Source of the DNA: Natrinema salaciae
GTDB taxonomy: Archaea > Halobacteriota > Halobacteria > Halobacteriales > Natrialbaceae
Assembly: GCF_900110865.1 (NCBI RefSeq)
Contig: NZ_FOFD01000001.1
Span: 682,001-746,000 of the forward strand
Direction of reading: 5' to 3'
DNA: 64,000 nucleotides
Shown: positions 16,507 through 25,519 of the stretch, piece by piece
Position numbering within the stretch: the first letter of the stretch is position 1
Layout of the letters: every line of letters begins with the position of its first letter
Program-made: the position numbers and the translations under genes
The notes under the pieces: generated by a model
What the model was told of the DNA's origin: nothing
Seen by the model: only the letters and a program-made list of their open reading frames with translations
The model's database searches: none

Positions 16507-18432
16507 ATGGGCTTGCCGATCGATCCGTACAGCGTCGTCCTGTTGCTCTCGTTCGTCGTCGCCGTCGGCACCGTCGCGGCCGCGTGGCGGACGCGCCCAG
16601 CCCCCGGTTCGGCTTCCCTCTCCGCGCTCATGGCGACGGTCGCCGTCTGGCTGGGCGCACACGTCCTCGAGATCGAATCGACGGCGCTGGCCTGGAAGCT
16701 ACACTGGGCGAACCTCCAGTGGCTGTGCGCCGCCGCGATCCCGACGCTGTTTCTCGTGTTCGCGCTGCAGTACACGGGCAAGGATCGGTGGCTCACCCGC
16801 CGCAAACAGGGGCTGCTGGCGATCGAGCCGCTGGTCATGGCCGGGCTGTTGGCGATCAACGACTGGACCCACGTGCTCTGGGGGCCGGCAGGCACGGAGA
16901 CCGTCGCACTCGCCGGCTGGTGGGAATCGACCGCGACGGTCGCGACCTCGGAGCCGAACGTCGGACTGTTCGTTCACCTCGGATACGCGACGCTCTGTCT
17001 CGCGGCCACGTCCGTGCTCGTTCTCGACCTGATCGTGCGAAGCGAACGGCTCTACCGCTGGCAGGGGGTCGTCGTCTTCGTCGCCATCACGGTCCCCTGG
17101 GCGACGGCCGTGGTCTCGACCTCGTCGCTCGAGACGATCGGGGTGACACCGATCGGGTTCACCGTCACCGGGCTCGCGATCACCTTCGGCCTCTACCGGT
17201 ATCGCCTCCTCGAGATCGCACCGATCGCGCGCAGCGAAGTGGTCACGAACCTCGAGAGCGGCGTGCTCGTCGTCGACGCCGACCGCCGGATCGTCGACAG
17301 CAATCCGGTCGCACAGGAGATTTTCGGACGCTCCCGCGACGATCTCGTCGGCGAGCCGATCGCGGACGTTGTTCCGGCCGTCGATATCGACCCGTCGATC
17401 GACGGGACGCTCGAGACGGACGGCAGTGACAGCGCGACGGGACGCGGGAACGACGATCGGACCGCCGAGGGCGCGACGACCGGCGCGGACGCGGCCAACG
17501 ACGCCGAGAACCGGCCCGTTCAGTTCTCGCTCGGGGACGAGAGCGATCGCCGCTACTACACCCACTCGACGTCGCCGATCGACGACGGCCGCGGCCGGCC
17601 GATCGGCTGGACCATCGTCGTCCACGACGTGACGGAGCGCGTCCGCCGGGAGCGCGAACTCGAGCGAACTAACCGGAAACTCGACGAGTTCGCGGCCGTC
17701 GTCAGTCACGACCTGCGGAACCCGCTGACGGTCTCGAAGGGGTATCTCGACCTGCTCGAGGAGGAGTACGATCCGGAGTACGTCCGAACCGTCGCCGAGT
17801 CCCACGACCGAATGGAGGCGCTGATCGACGACGTCCTGGCGCTGGCACGACAGGGACAGGCCGCGGTCGAACACGAGCCGATCGCGCTCGAGGCCGTCGC
17901 TCGCGCCGCCTGGTCGACGGTCGACACGGACGGCGCGACGCTGTCGATCGTCGACGGGGGGACGGTCGAGGCCGATCGAACGCGGCTCCGGCAGTTACTC
18001 GAGAACCTGTTTCGAAACGCCGTGGAGCACGGCTCCGCAGGCGGTCAGGACGGGTACCGTCCTGACGACGTCCTCGAACACGGCCCCGCAAAATCCCGCT
18101 TGGGGCGCGAGACGGCGACCGAGCGCGACGAGGCGGCGCTCACCGTCACCGTCGGCACGCTCGAGAACGGGTTCTTCGTCGCCGACTCGGGGTCGGGGTT
18201 CGAGGACGGTCCGGCGGCGGTCTTCGAGTCGGGCTATACGACGAGCGAGAACGGGACGGGACTGGGGCTCTCGATCGTCGCGGACGTCTGCGACGAACAC
18301 GGCTGGGAGGTGACCGCGACCGAGAGCACGGACGGCGGTGCGCGGTTCGAGATCGTCGGCGTCGACGTTCGCGACCCGGCAGCGGACGGCGGGTCGGCGG
18401 GGTCGCCTTCGGCAGTCGGTGAGATCGGGTAG
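16507..18432 (+). CDS. sensor histidine kinase with 7TM N-terminal region and PAS domain
   Basis: A membrane sensor kinase of 641 residues. Seven hydrophobic helices (about 1-225, histidine kinase N-terminal 7TM type) are followed by a PAS-like domain (about 240-375) with a disordered acidic insert (ETDGSDSATGRGNDD). HisKA follows with the phosphorylated H401 in VSHDLRNPLTVSKGYL, then HATPase with N box LENLFRNAVEHGS, G1 VADSGSGFEDG and G2 GTGLGLSIVADV. No cognate response regulator lies next to it. The receiver at 41750-42214 is too distant to assign. Convergent with trkH, with 19 bases between stops. The signal sensed is unknown. Confidence 0.92.
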   Translation: MGLPIDPYSVVLLLSFVVAVGTVAAAWRTRPAPGSASLSALMATVAVWLGAHVLEIESTALAWKLHWANLQWLCAAAIPTLFLVFALQYTGKDRWLTRRKQGLLAIEPLVMAGLLAINDWTHVLWGPAGTETVALAGWWESTATVATSEPNVGLFVHLGYATLCLAATSVLVLDLIVRSERLYRWQGVVVFVAITVPWATAVVSTSSLETIGVTPIGFTVTGLAITFGLYRYRLLEIAPIARSEVVTNLESGVLVVDADRRIVDSNPVAQEIFGRSRDDLVGEPIADVVPAVDIDPSIDGTLETDGSDSATGRGNDDRTAEGATTGADAANDAENRPVQFSLGDESDRRYYTHSTSPIDDGRGRPIGWTIVVHDVTERVRRERELERTNRKLDEFAAVVSHDLRNPLTVSKGYLDLLEEEYDPEYVRTVAESHDRMEALIDDVLALARQGQAAVEHEPIALEAVARAAWSTVDTDGATLSIVDGGTVEADRTRLRQLLENLFRNAVEHGSAGGQDGYRPDDVLEHGPAKSRLGRETATERDEAALTVTVGTLENGFFVADSGSGFEDGPAAVFESGYTTSENGTGLGLSIVADVCDEHGWEVTATESTDGGARFEIVGVDVRDPAADGGSAGSPSAVGEIG

Positions 18433-18451
18433 CCGTTCCCTCGGCGCCGAC

Positions 18452-19999
18452 CTACGACCGCCAGTACGCCGGCGTCAGGATGACCAGCACGGACAGGATC
18501 TCCAGCCGACCGATCCACATGAGAAAGACCATGTACAGCTTCGCAGCCCGGGAGAAGGGCTCGTAGCTGTTCATCGGGCCGACGACGCCGACGCCCGGCC
18601 CGACGTTCCCGAGGGTCGCGATCGTGGCACTGGTCGCCTCGAGCGCCGAGAGCTCGAGGCCGGCCGTTCGATGCGCGTCGAGGAACAGCAGGACGGTGGA
18701 GACGACGAACAGCGTCAGGAAGAGCGCGATGAAGACGAAGATGCTGTGGATCGCCTGCTCGTCGATGACGTCGCCGGTTCCGCCCATTCGAACCGGTCGT
18801 ACCGCGTTCGGGTGGACGACCGTGAAGAGTTCGCGACGGATGGACTGCTGGACGACGTACCAGCGGATGATCTTGATCGAACCGGCCGCGGAGCCGGCCG
18901 AGCCGCCGAGGAACATCGCGAACAGCAGGATCGCCTGCGTCGACTCGCTCCACGTGTTGAAGTCCATGCTCGCGTAGCCGGTCGTCGTGACGATCGCGAT
19001 CGCCTGGAAGAGCCCGTGACGCAGCGAGCGCTCGAGGCTGCCCGGAACCGCGGCGACGTATTCGGGGGTGATCGCGAGGCCGACGCCGAGGAACAGCAGC
19101 ACGGAGAGGAGGCCGCCGACGACGCCCATCGACAGGAGGTACGATCGGAACTCGGTGTTGCTCGTCAACCGTTCGGGGTGGCCGCGCCAGGCGTACCAGT
19201 AAAGCGCGAAGTTCGTTCCGGCGATGATCATGAAGAGCATGACCGCCCACTGGACGATCGGTTCGAAGGCCTCGACGCTGCGCCCTTCCGGCGAGAAGCC
19301 GCCGGTCGGGAGGGTCGTGAGGGCGTGGGCGACGGCGTTGTAGAACGTCATATTCTCGGCGAGTCCGACGAGCTGGAGTCCGTAGTAGACGACCACGGCG
19401 GCGAGCGTAAAGCAGGCGTAGATCAGCCAGAGCGCTCGCGCGGTCTGTCTGATCCGTGGCGTCAGTTTCTCGACCTGAATGCCCGGTGCTTCCTCCCGGA
19501 TGAGCTGCGTGCCACCGACGGAGAGCTCCGAGAGGATCGCGACCATGAGGACGAGAATCCCCATACCGCCGAGCCACTGGGTGAGCTGTCGCCACATCAT
19601 GATCGACCGCGAGTGGGTTTCGACGGAGATATCACCCATGACCGTCGCGCCGGTCGTCGTGAACCCGCTCATGCTCTCGAACAGCGCGTTGACGGGGTGT
19701 GCGATCGTTCCCGTTCCGGCGACGAGGTACGGAACCGTCCCGACCATCGGAACGACGAGCCACGTCAACGCGACCAGCAGGAACGCTTCGCGGTGCTCGA
19801 GCGAGGGATCGGGCTCGAGCCGCTCGAGTCCCGTGCCGACGGCGACGGTGACGACGAGCGCGACGAGAAACGGCAGCGGGTTCTCCCGATAGAACAGCGC
19901 GACTACTGTCGGAAACAGCAGCGTCAGCGAGAGATACTTGAGAACGGTGCCGAGGAGACGACAACTTGACCGGACATCAACGTGAATCCTGCGTATCAT
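18452..19999 (-). CDS. trkH: TrkH family potassium uptake protein
   Basis: K+-translocating subunit of a Trk/Ktr system. It has the four pore loops with a TGG- or TTG-type selectivity filter: SGFTTTGATV (about 111-120), TTLPTGGFSP (about 230), AIVTTTGYAS (about 352) and ATIATLGNVGPG (about 460). About ten to twelve hydrophobic helices in 515 residues, normal for TrkH. K+ uptake is central to salt-in osmoadaptation. No trkA gene lies next to it; the RCK subunit must be elsewhere or another subunit is shared. The ATG at 19999 is the farthest reasonable start. Confidence 0.93.
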   Translation of the reverse strand: MIRRIHVDVRSSCRLLGTVLKYLSLTLLFPTVVALFYRENPLPFLVALVVTVAVGTGLERLEPDPSLEHREAFLLVALTWLVVPMVGTVPYLVAGTGTIAHPVNALFESMSGFTTTGATVMGDISVETHSRSIMMWRQLTQWLGGMGILVLMVAILSELSVGGTQLIREEAPGIQVEKLTPRIRQTARALWLIYACFTLAAVVVYYGLQLVGLAENMTFYNAVAHALTTLPTGGFSPEGRSVEAFEPIVQWAVMLFMIIAGTNFALYWYAWRGHPERLTSNTEFRSYLLSMGVVGGLLSVLLFLGVGLAITPEYVAAVPGSLERSLRHGLFQAIAIVTTTGYASMDFNTWSESTQAILLFAMFLGGSAGSAAGSIKIIRWYVVQQSIRRELFTVVHPNAVRPVRMGGTGDVIDEQAIHSIFVFIALFLTLFVVSTVLLFLDAHRTAGLELSALEATSATIATLGNVGPGVGVVGPMNSYEPFSRAAKLYMVFLMWIGRLEILSVLVILTPAYWRS

Positions 20000-20135
20000 G
20001 TGTATCGAGCCGCACCTGAACCGTGACCTCGTCGGTTCCCCGACCGAACGCGAGTGATCGATCGAACCCGTGGCAGATCAATAAAAACTACGTTAGCATC
20101 GCCTCGGGGGCCGCTGTGACGAGCGCCCCGTCGCC

Positions 20136-21563
20136 TCAGCGGTCCGCGTCGCGGACGCGCTCGCCGTCGGCCGTCTCGGGGAAGATCTTCCCCGGGTTGA
20201 GGGTGTCGGTCGGATCGAGCGCCCGCTTGATCGTTCGCATGGTCTCGACCGCGCCCGCACCGTGTTCCGGCTCGAGGAACGTCCGTTTGCCCTGGCCGAT
20301 GCCGTGCTCCCCCGTCACGGTACCGCCCAGCTCGAGCGCGAGTTCGACGATCTCCCGGTAGAGGCCCTCGGCGCGCTCGAGCTGGTCGGGGTCGTCGGGA
20401 TCGGCGAGCACGCTGTAGTGGAGGTTGCCGTCGCCCGCGTGCCCGAAGCAGGGAACGAGGAGATCGTGCTCGTCGCCGAGGCGTTTCGCCTCGCGGACGA
20501 CCTCGGGATAGGCGCTGATCGGCACCGTCACGTCACCCGGGTGGAGCGGCTCGAGGTCCGGATCGTACGCCGAGACGGCGTAGGCCAGTTCCCGGCGGGC
20601 CCGCCAGAGCGACGCCATCTCCGCGTCGTCGTCGCTCATCTCGAAGCGGGCGACGCCGTGGTCCTCGAAGATCGTCCGACAGAGGTCGATCTCCGCCTCG
20701 ACGCCGTGGTTGGCGTGGAACTCGAGGAAGACCATCGGCGCGTCGGGCAGGTCGCTGCCGAGGTAGTCGTTGGCCATCGTCGCGCTCAGTCCGTCGACGA
20801 GTTCGATCCGGGCGACGCCGACGTCCGTCCGGACCGCGTCGAAGACGGCTTCGGTCGCGTCCGCGAGCGTCTCGAAGATCGCCCGCCCCCCGCGGATCTG
20901 TTCCGGACGGCCGGCGAGTTCGAGCGTGGCCTCGGTGACGACGGCGAGCGTTCCCTCGCTACCGACGATGAGATCGGTCAGGTTGTAGCCGCTCGAAGTC
21001 TTGATCGCCCGCGAGCCGGTTCGGACGACGGTGCCGTCGGCGAGCACCGCCTCGAGGGCGAGCACCCAGTCGGCGATCTCGCCGTACCGGACCGTCTGCA
21101 TCCCGCTGGCGTCGGTCGCGATCATGCCGCCGATCGTCGAAATGTCGCCCGAGGAGGGCAGCGGCGGGAAGAACAGGCCGTCGCCGGCGACGTGATCGTC
21201 GACGTCCGAGCCGATGATCCCCGGCCCGACGTCGATCTGGAAGTCGTCCGGTCGGTAGTCGACGACGTCGTCCATCCGCGTGAGATCGAGGCTGATCCCG
21301 CCGTGGGCCGGGACGGCGTTGCCCTCGAGGCCCGTCCCCGCGGCGTAGGGCGTCACGGGGACGCCGCGGTCGGTCGCGGCGGCGAGTACCGCCGAAACGT
21401 CGGCCGTTCGCTCGGGCCAGACGACGGCGTCCGGGAGCACGCCGTCGTCGTCGAGCCGCTCGGTCCCGTAATCCGTTGCGTGCGATTCCCGTCGCCCGTC
21501 CGCGACGGAAACCTGATCGTCCGCGAGGTCGAGGTCCTCGAGGAACGAACAATCGTGTGTCAT
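20136..21563 (-). CDS. FAD-binding D-lactate/glycolate dehydrogenase (GlcD type)
   Basis: A VAO/FAD_binding_4 flavoprotein that oxidises D-lactate, glycolate or a related 2-hydroxyacid. N-terminal FAD domain: VTPYAAGTGLEGNAVPAHGGISLDLTRMD, PPLPSSGDISTIGGMIATDASG and RAIKTSSGYNLTDLIVGSEGTLAVVTEATL in order. C-terminal FAD-oxidase domain: CFGHAGDGNLHYSV with catalytic His residues, GGTVTGEHGIGQGK, and LDPTDTLNPGKIF. The 475 residues fit the family. There is no adjacent iron-sulphur subunit (GlcF-like). Divergent from phoD. Substrate choice among 2-hydroxyacids is not certain. Confidence 0.9.
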   Translation of the reverse strand: MTHDCSFLEDLDLADDQVSVADGRRESHATDYGTERLDDDGVLPDAVVWPERTADVSAVLAAATDRGVPVTPYAAGTGLEGNAVPAHGGISLDLTRMDDVVDYRPDDFQIDVGPGIIGSDVDDHVAGDGLFFPPLPSSGDISTIGGMIATDASGMQTVRYGEIADWVLALEAVLADGTVVRTGSRAIKTSSGYNLTDLIVGSEGTLAVVTEATLELAGRPEQIRGGRAIFETLADATEAVFDAVRTDVGVARIELVDGLSATMANDYLGSDLPDAPMVFLEFHANHGVEAEIDLCRTIFEDHGVARFEMSDDDAEMASLWRARRELAYAVSAYDPDLEPLHPGDVTVPISAYPEVVREAKRLGDEHDLLVPCFGHAGDGNLHYSVLADPDDPDQLERAEGLYREIVELALELGGTVTGEHGIGQGKRTFLEPEHGAGAVETMRTIKRALDPTDTLNPGKIFPETADGERVRDADR

Positions 21564-21732
21564 ACGGTCACGTTAGTTACAACCGGTATCAACGTTTCCC
21601 ACCGGCTCGCTCCTCGAGACAGTTTCGAGCGGGCCACGGGCCGACCGGCGAAACGCGGTTCCCGGCAGCAGTTCGGTAACCCGCTTTCCGTTCCCTCTCC
21701 ATATGTACTCAGTAATATTCAAAAATATACGA

Positions 21733-21763
21733 ATTATAATGATTCATTAGTCTCTGTTGAGAC
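21733..21763 (+). promoter_or_regulatory. AT-rich phoD promoter with a short inverted repeat
   Basis: A TATA-like box ATTATAATG (21733-21741) sits in an AT-rich stretch. It is followed by an inverted repeat GTCTC-TGTT-GAGAC (21750-21763) that ends nine bases before the ATG of phoD, a place where a bound repressor would block transcription. Confidence 0.4.
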
Positions 21764-21772
21764 GGTCATTGT

Positions 21773-23503
21773 ATGTCCGATCGTAACAGCGGACGGCAAC
21801 GGGCGAACCGACGTGATTTCATCGGGAGCATTGGCACGGCTTCGATTGCTGGCGGACTGGCGGCGCTTCTCGCGGAGCGGAACGTCGCCCGACCGGTGGC
21901 GGCGACGGCGACGACCGATCGAGACATCTTCGCGACCGACGAGACGGCCGATCCGGACGCGACCTTCCCGCAGTCGGTCGCCAGCGGTGGCCCGACCGAG
22001 AGCGGCGTCATCCTCTGGACGCGACTCGCCCCGGACGCGGTTATCGACAGCGAACCGCTCGGCGTACAGGTCGCGACCGACGACGGCTTCGAGACCGTCG
22101 TCTACGAGGGGACGGTTCCTGCCGACCGACTCTCGAGCGCGCACGACTACACCGTGAAAATCGATCTCGATGGACAACTCGAGGCGGACCGGTTCTACCA
22201 CTACCGGTTCGTCTACGACGGCGTCGCGACCCGGACCGGCCGCTGCCGAACGCTCCCGGCTGCCGACGCCAGTCCCGACTCGCTGTCGTTCGCAGTGCTG
22301 ACCTGTCAGGACTATCAGAACGGCTACTACGGGGCGTACCGTCACCTCGCGACCGAAGCCGTCGACTTCCTGGTTCACCTCGGGGACTTCATCTACGAGT
22401 CTGCCGACGGGTCCTACACCTCGCCGACGACGGACATCAAGGACGGCCGGGACTTCGACCTCCCCAGCGGTGCCGACCTGGCCGAATCGCTGGCCGACTT
22501 CCGGACGCTCTACCGGATCTACAGGGGCAACGAGCACCTCCAGCGGGCCCTCGAACGGCACACGGTGATCCACGGCTGGGACGACCACGAGATCGGCAAC
22601 AACCGTTACTGGGACGACGATGCCGGTGCGCCGGTGCTCCCCGATAAGGACGGCGGTGAGCAACCGGAGACGGCGATGGAGATCACCGCCGACGGGATTC
22701 AGGCGTGGATCGAGTACGTGCCGGCCCGCGTCGAGTTCGATCCGACGGAACCGGCGCTACAGGACCAGCTCCGCCTGTGGCGGGACCTCCAGTTCGGCGA
22801 CCTCGTGGACATGACCGTCACCGACGAGCGTCTCTTCCGCGACGGCCCGCCCTGTGAGGACGGCCGCCGACTCACTTGCACGAGCGAGGAGGCGGCGGAC
22901 CGGACGATGCTCGGGGGCGAGCAGAAGCAGTACTTCAAAGACTGGGTCGCCGACTCCGACGCCGTCTGGACGGTCTGGGCCAACGAGGTGCTGACGATGC
23001 CCCTGACCGTCGGCGACGGCTGGAATCAGGTCGAACTGTTCCACGACTCGTGGGACGGCTTCCAGCACGAGCGCTGGGAACTCATGCAACACATCGCGGA
23101 CGTCGACCCGCGGAACGTCGTCGTGCTGACGGGGGACCTCCACGCGGCGCTGGCGGGGTACGTCAAGGGCGGCTACGGCGAGATCGAGCCGTTCGAGACG
23201 TACGATCGGATCGGCGTCGAACTGATGACGCCCGCCATCTCGAGCGTCAACGCGGCCGACGTCGTCGACTTCCCCGGAGACTGGGACGACGACGCGCTCG
23301 CCGCGCTCGCCACGGCGGCGAACGACCACCTCGAGTACGTCGACTGGCATCACCACGGTTACGCCGTCGTCGAGTTCACGCGCGATCACTGCACGTACAC
23401 CGTCTACGGCGTCGACAAAGACGCAGACCCGCGGGACGCCGACCGGACGACGCTCGCGCGGTATCGCACGCCCGACGGCGAGCCCGAACTCGAGGAACTG
23501 TAA
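21773..23503 (+). CDS. phoD: secreted PhoD-type alkaline phosphatase/phosphodiesterase
   Basis: A metallophosphoesterase exported by the Tat pathway, where it releases phosphate from organic esters. The signal peptide has the twin-arginine motif NRRDFIGS followed by a hydrophobic stretch (ASIAGGLAALLA). The N-terminal PhoD_N domain has DPDATFPQSVASGGPTESGVILWTRL. The catalytic domain has VHLGDFIYE, HGWDDHEIGNN and LTGDLHAA. At 576 residues the size is normal. The ATG at 21773 fits an AT-rich promoter. Expression under phosphate limitation is known for the family, not shown by this sequence. Confidence 0.93.
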   Translation: MSDRNSGRQRANRRDFIGSIGTASIAGGLAALLAERNVARPVAATATTDRDIFATDETADPDATFPQSVASGGPTESGVILWTRLAPDAVIDSEPLGVQVATDDGFETVVYEGTVPADRLSSAHDYTVKIDLDGQLEADRFYHYRFVYDGVATRTGRCRTLPAADASPDSLSFAVLTCQDYQNGYYGAYRHLATEAVDFLVHLGDFIYESADGSYTSPTTDIKDGRDFDLPSGADLAESLADFRTLYRIYRGNEHLQRALERHTVIHGWDDHEIGNNRYWDDDAGAPVLPDKDGGEQPETAMEITADGIQAWIEYVPARVEFDPTEPALQDQLRLWRDLQFGDLVDMTVTDERLFRDGPPCEDGRRLTCTSEEAADRTMLGGEQKQYFKDWVADSDAVWTVWANEVLTMPLTVGDGWNQVELFHDSWDGFQHERWELMQHIADVDPRNVVVLTGDLHAALAGYVKGGYGEIEPFETYDRIGVELMTPAISSVNAADVVDFPGDWDDDALAALATAANDHLEYVDWHHHGYAVVEFTRDHCTYTVYGVDKDADPRDADRTTLARYRTPDGEPELEEL

Positions 23504-23621
23504 CTGGCGCTAGAACCGCGTTCGACCGCCCGCTCGAGCGTCGCGTCGGCGTCTCGGCGATGCTGTGAACGACTCGCGACAGCCCCGACCGGTCGCGCGC
23601 GTGACTGGACGAAAACGCTAC

Positions 23622-23629
23622 AATTTTAT
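23622..23629 (+). promoter_or_regulatory. TATA-like box upstream of the F420-dependent oxidoreductase
   Basis: AATTTTAT lies about 75-80 bases before the GTG start at 23703, so the transcript should have a leader of roughly 50 bases. Confidence 0.4.
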
Positions 23630-23702
23630 GTGAACGGGTGACGCGGTACGTGGTGATGGCACCACGACGAGCGATCCGACGCCAGACGCGGAGGGGAGCA
23701 CT

Positions 23703-24710
23703 GTGAACGCCGAGCTAGACCTGCTGGTTCGTCTCGGCGACTACGATCGGCCGCAGGGGGTCGCCGAGCGCGCTGTGCAGGCGGAGGAGCTGGGCTTCGA
23801 TCGGATTACGGTCGGCGAGACGACCGGTTGGAACATCGTCCCGCCGCTGACGCTGGCGGCCGATCGCACCGAGGAACTGGGCATCTCGAACGACGTCATC
23901 TCGCCGTACGGCCGGACGCCGTCGATGCTGGCGCAAACCGCACTCACGATGCAGGCCGCCGCAGACGGTCGGTTCCGGTTCGGGATCGGTCCGAGTTCGC
24001 CCGCGATCACCGAGCGCTGGCACGGCCAGGAGTTCGACCGGCCGCTCCGGCGTACCCGCGAGGTGATCGAGATCATGCGGGCGGTCTACGAGGAGGGCAA
24101 CCCCGCCTACGACGGCGAAATATTCGACATCCCCGGCCTGGGATACGAGCGCGGACCCAGCGAGAACCCGCCGCCGATCGACGTCGGCACCCTCGGTCCC
24201 AAAGCGACCGAGATGGCCGGCCGCTTCGGCGACGGCTGGGCACCCCAGTTGTTCACGAAAGACGGGCTGCGGGATCGGCTCGAGGACCTGGAACGCGGTG
24301 CCGAACTCGGCGGGAAGGAGCTTTCGGACCTTCGAGTCGCCCCGATCGTGCGGGGAATCGCCTCGCCGGACCGCGAGGCGGCGCGCGAGAAGGCGCGCGG
24401 GACGGTCGCGTTCCTGCTCGGGGCGTACGGTCCGTACTACGGGAATTCGGTCGCCGAGCAGGGGTATCCCGACGTGGTCGAGGAGATCCGAGCCGCGTGG
24501 GAAGAGCGGGACACCGACGCGATGGCCGCCGCCCTTCCCGAGGACGTGCTGGACGAACTGGCCCCCGCGGGCACGCCCGACGAGGTCCGCGAGTGGGTCA
24601 CTGAGTACAGCGAGATCGAGGGCGTCGACGCCGTTCGCCTGGGCTTCGTCAACGGAATGACCGAGGACGACAAGCGAACGACGATGGAAGCGGTCGTCGA
24701 CGCGACGTAG
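23703..24710 (+). CDS. LLM-class F420-dependent oxidoreductase
   Basis: A TIM-barrel flavin/F420 oxidoreductase of the luciferase-like family, related to Mer (methylene-tetrahydromethanopterin reductase). Typical features are the N-terminal strand ELDLLVRLGDYDRPQGVAERA, GFDRITVGET (about 30-40), RFRFGIGPSSPAITERWHG (about 90-110), and a C-terminal APAGTPDEVREWVTEY segment. At 335 residues it fits the family; I recall a haloarchaeal subfamily of this type in TIGRFAM (TIGR04024). The start is GTG at 23703, since an upstream ATG frame ends at the same position. Substrate unknown. Stands alone on the plus strand. Confidence 0.85.
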   Translation: MNAELDLLVRLGDYDRPQGVAERAVQAEELGFDRITVGETTGWNIVPPLTLAADRTEELGISNDVISPYGRTPSMLAQTALTMQAAADGRFRFGIGPSSPAITERWHGQEFDRPLRRTREVIEIMRAVYEEGNPAYDGEIFDIPGLGYERGPSENPPPIDVGTLGPKATEMAGRFGDGWAPQLFTKDGLRDRLEDLERGAELGGKELSDLRVAPIVRGIASPDREAAREKARGTVAFLLGAYGPYYGNSVAEQGYPDVVEEIRAAWEERDTDAMAAALPEDVLDELAPAGTPDEVREWVTEYSEIEGVDAVRLGFVNGMTEDDKRTTMEAVVDAT

Positions 24711-24803
24711 CTGCCGCCGCCGCCCTCGGTGCCGACTGCGAGCGCCAACGGTGGACTCGCATCGACACAACAGGGGACGTGTTTCGATCGGACTCACACG
24801 TGG

Positions 24804-24811
24804 CATATATA
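24804..24811 (+). promoter_or_regulatory. TATA-like box of a leaderless winged-helix gene
   Basis: CATATATA is centred about 27 bases before the ATG at 24834. Confidence 0.6.
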
Positions 24812-24833
24812 CGGTCCGGGCCCTACCGGGAGT

Positions 24834-25229
24834 ATGATTCCACTCCTGAGTTCACCCGAGAGTCTCACCGCATTCGGCGAGACGCGTGCCGACGCCGTGG
24901 ATACCGCGATGGATCTGCTTGCGGATCGGCGACGGCGCGCGGTGCTGGACTATCTCGAGGAGACCGACGGCACCGCCACCCTCACGGAGCTCGCAGTGGA
25001 GATCGCGGCCCGGGAGGCGCGCGTGGAGCCGAACGCGATTTCGGATCACGGCGACGTCTCCGCACGGGATCGCCGGGCCGTCCGCATCTCGTTGCACCAC
25101 TCCCACGTCCCGAAGTTGGCGAACGCGGACGTGATCGACTACGAAACCGAAACGGAGACGGTGACCCTTACCGATCGCGGACGGTCGCTGCTCTCCCGGC
25201 GAGACGCCGTGCAGGGACCCCCGCGGTAG
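24834..25229 (+). CDS. DUF7344-type winged-helix protein (131 aa)
   Basis: A soluble small DNA-binding protein. Residues about 22-115 form the winged helix: ADAVDTAMDLLADRRRRAVLDYLEE, LTELAVEIAARE, and the signature AVRISLHHSHVPKLANADVIDYE, followed by the wing TETVTLTD. The ATG at 24834 was chosen because a TATA box lies at the leaderless distance, and the frame to 24729 adds residues without family similarity. A broken small ORF lies downstream on the same strand. Regulatory role inferred from the fold. Confidence 0.8.
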   Translation: MIPLLSSPESLTAFGETRADAVDTAMDLLADRRRRAVLDYLEETDGTATLTELAVEIAAREARVEPNAISDHGDVSARDRRAVRISLHHSHVPKLANADVIDYETETETVTLTDRGRSLLSRRDAVQGPPR

Positions 25230-25296
25230 CTCGAGCCGAACCCGGCATGGAAAGGCCGCCAGCGTCCCCGTCGCTACGTTCTCGGACCGATATCGT

Positions 25297-25519
25297 ATGC
25301 CGATCGAAGACCAGGCGGTGCGGCTCCTCGAGGAACGGTCTCGTTCTCGAGGGCGCGACCGACGAAGTCTACTTCCTCATCACGGACGACGGCTCGCTCG
25401 ACGCGAAACTCTGCGAGCGGCTCACTGCGGTCGCCGAATCCATCGTCTCCGTCCTGATCGAGGCCCCGTCCGACGTTACGGCTCGACGACGAGTTTGCCG
25501 AGGAAGCTATCGGTCATGA
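25297..25519 (+). pseudogene. frameshifted small gene of unknown function (about 60-70 aa)
   Basis: In one frame from the ATG at 25297 the protein starts MPIEDQAVRLLEER, then turns Arg-rich. In the next frame the sequence reads LVLEGATDEVYFLITDDGS, then LDAKLCERLTAVAESIVSV, then LIEAPSDVTA, with GC-rich third positions and good acidic composition. Removing one G of the pair at 25337-25338 would join both parts into one protein. The reconstructed 3' end overlaps the end of the convergent quinone oxidoreductase, so the true stop is unclear. No family is recognised. It may be a real pseudogene or a sequencing error. Confidence 0.5.

Noticed and set aside
20262-22157. 631-residue plus-strand frame across the dehydrogenase and phoD
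   Set aside because: It is antisense to the FAD dehydrogenase and out of frame with phoD, with no recognised domain.
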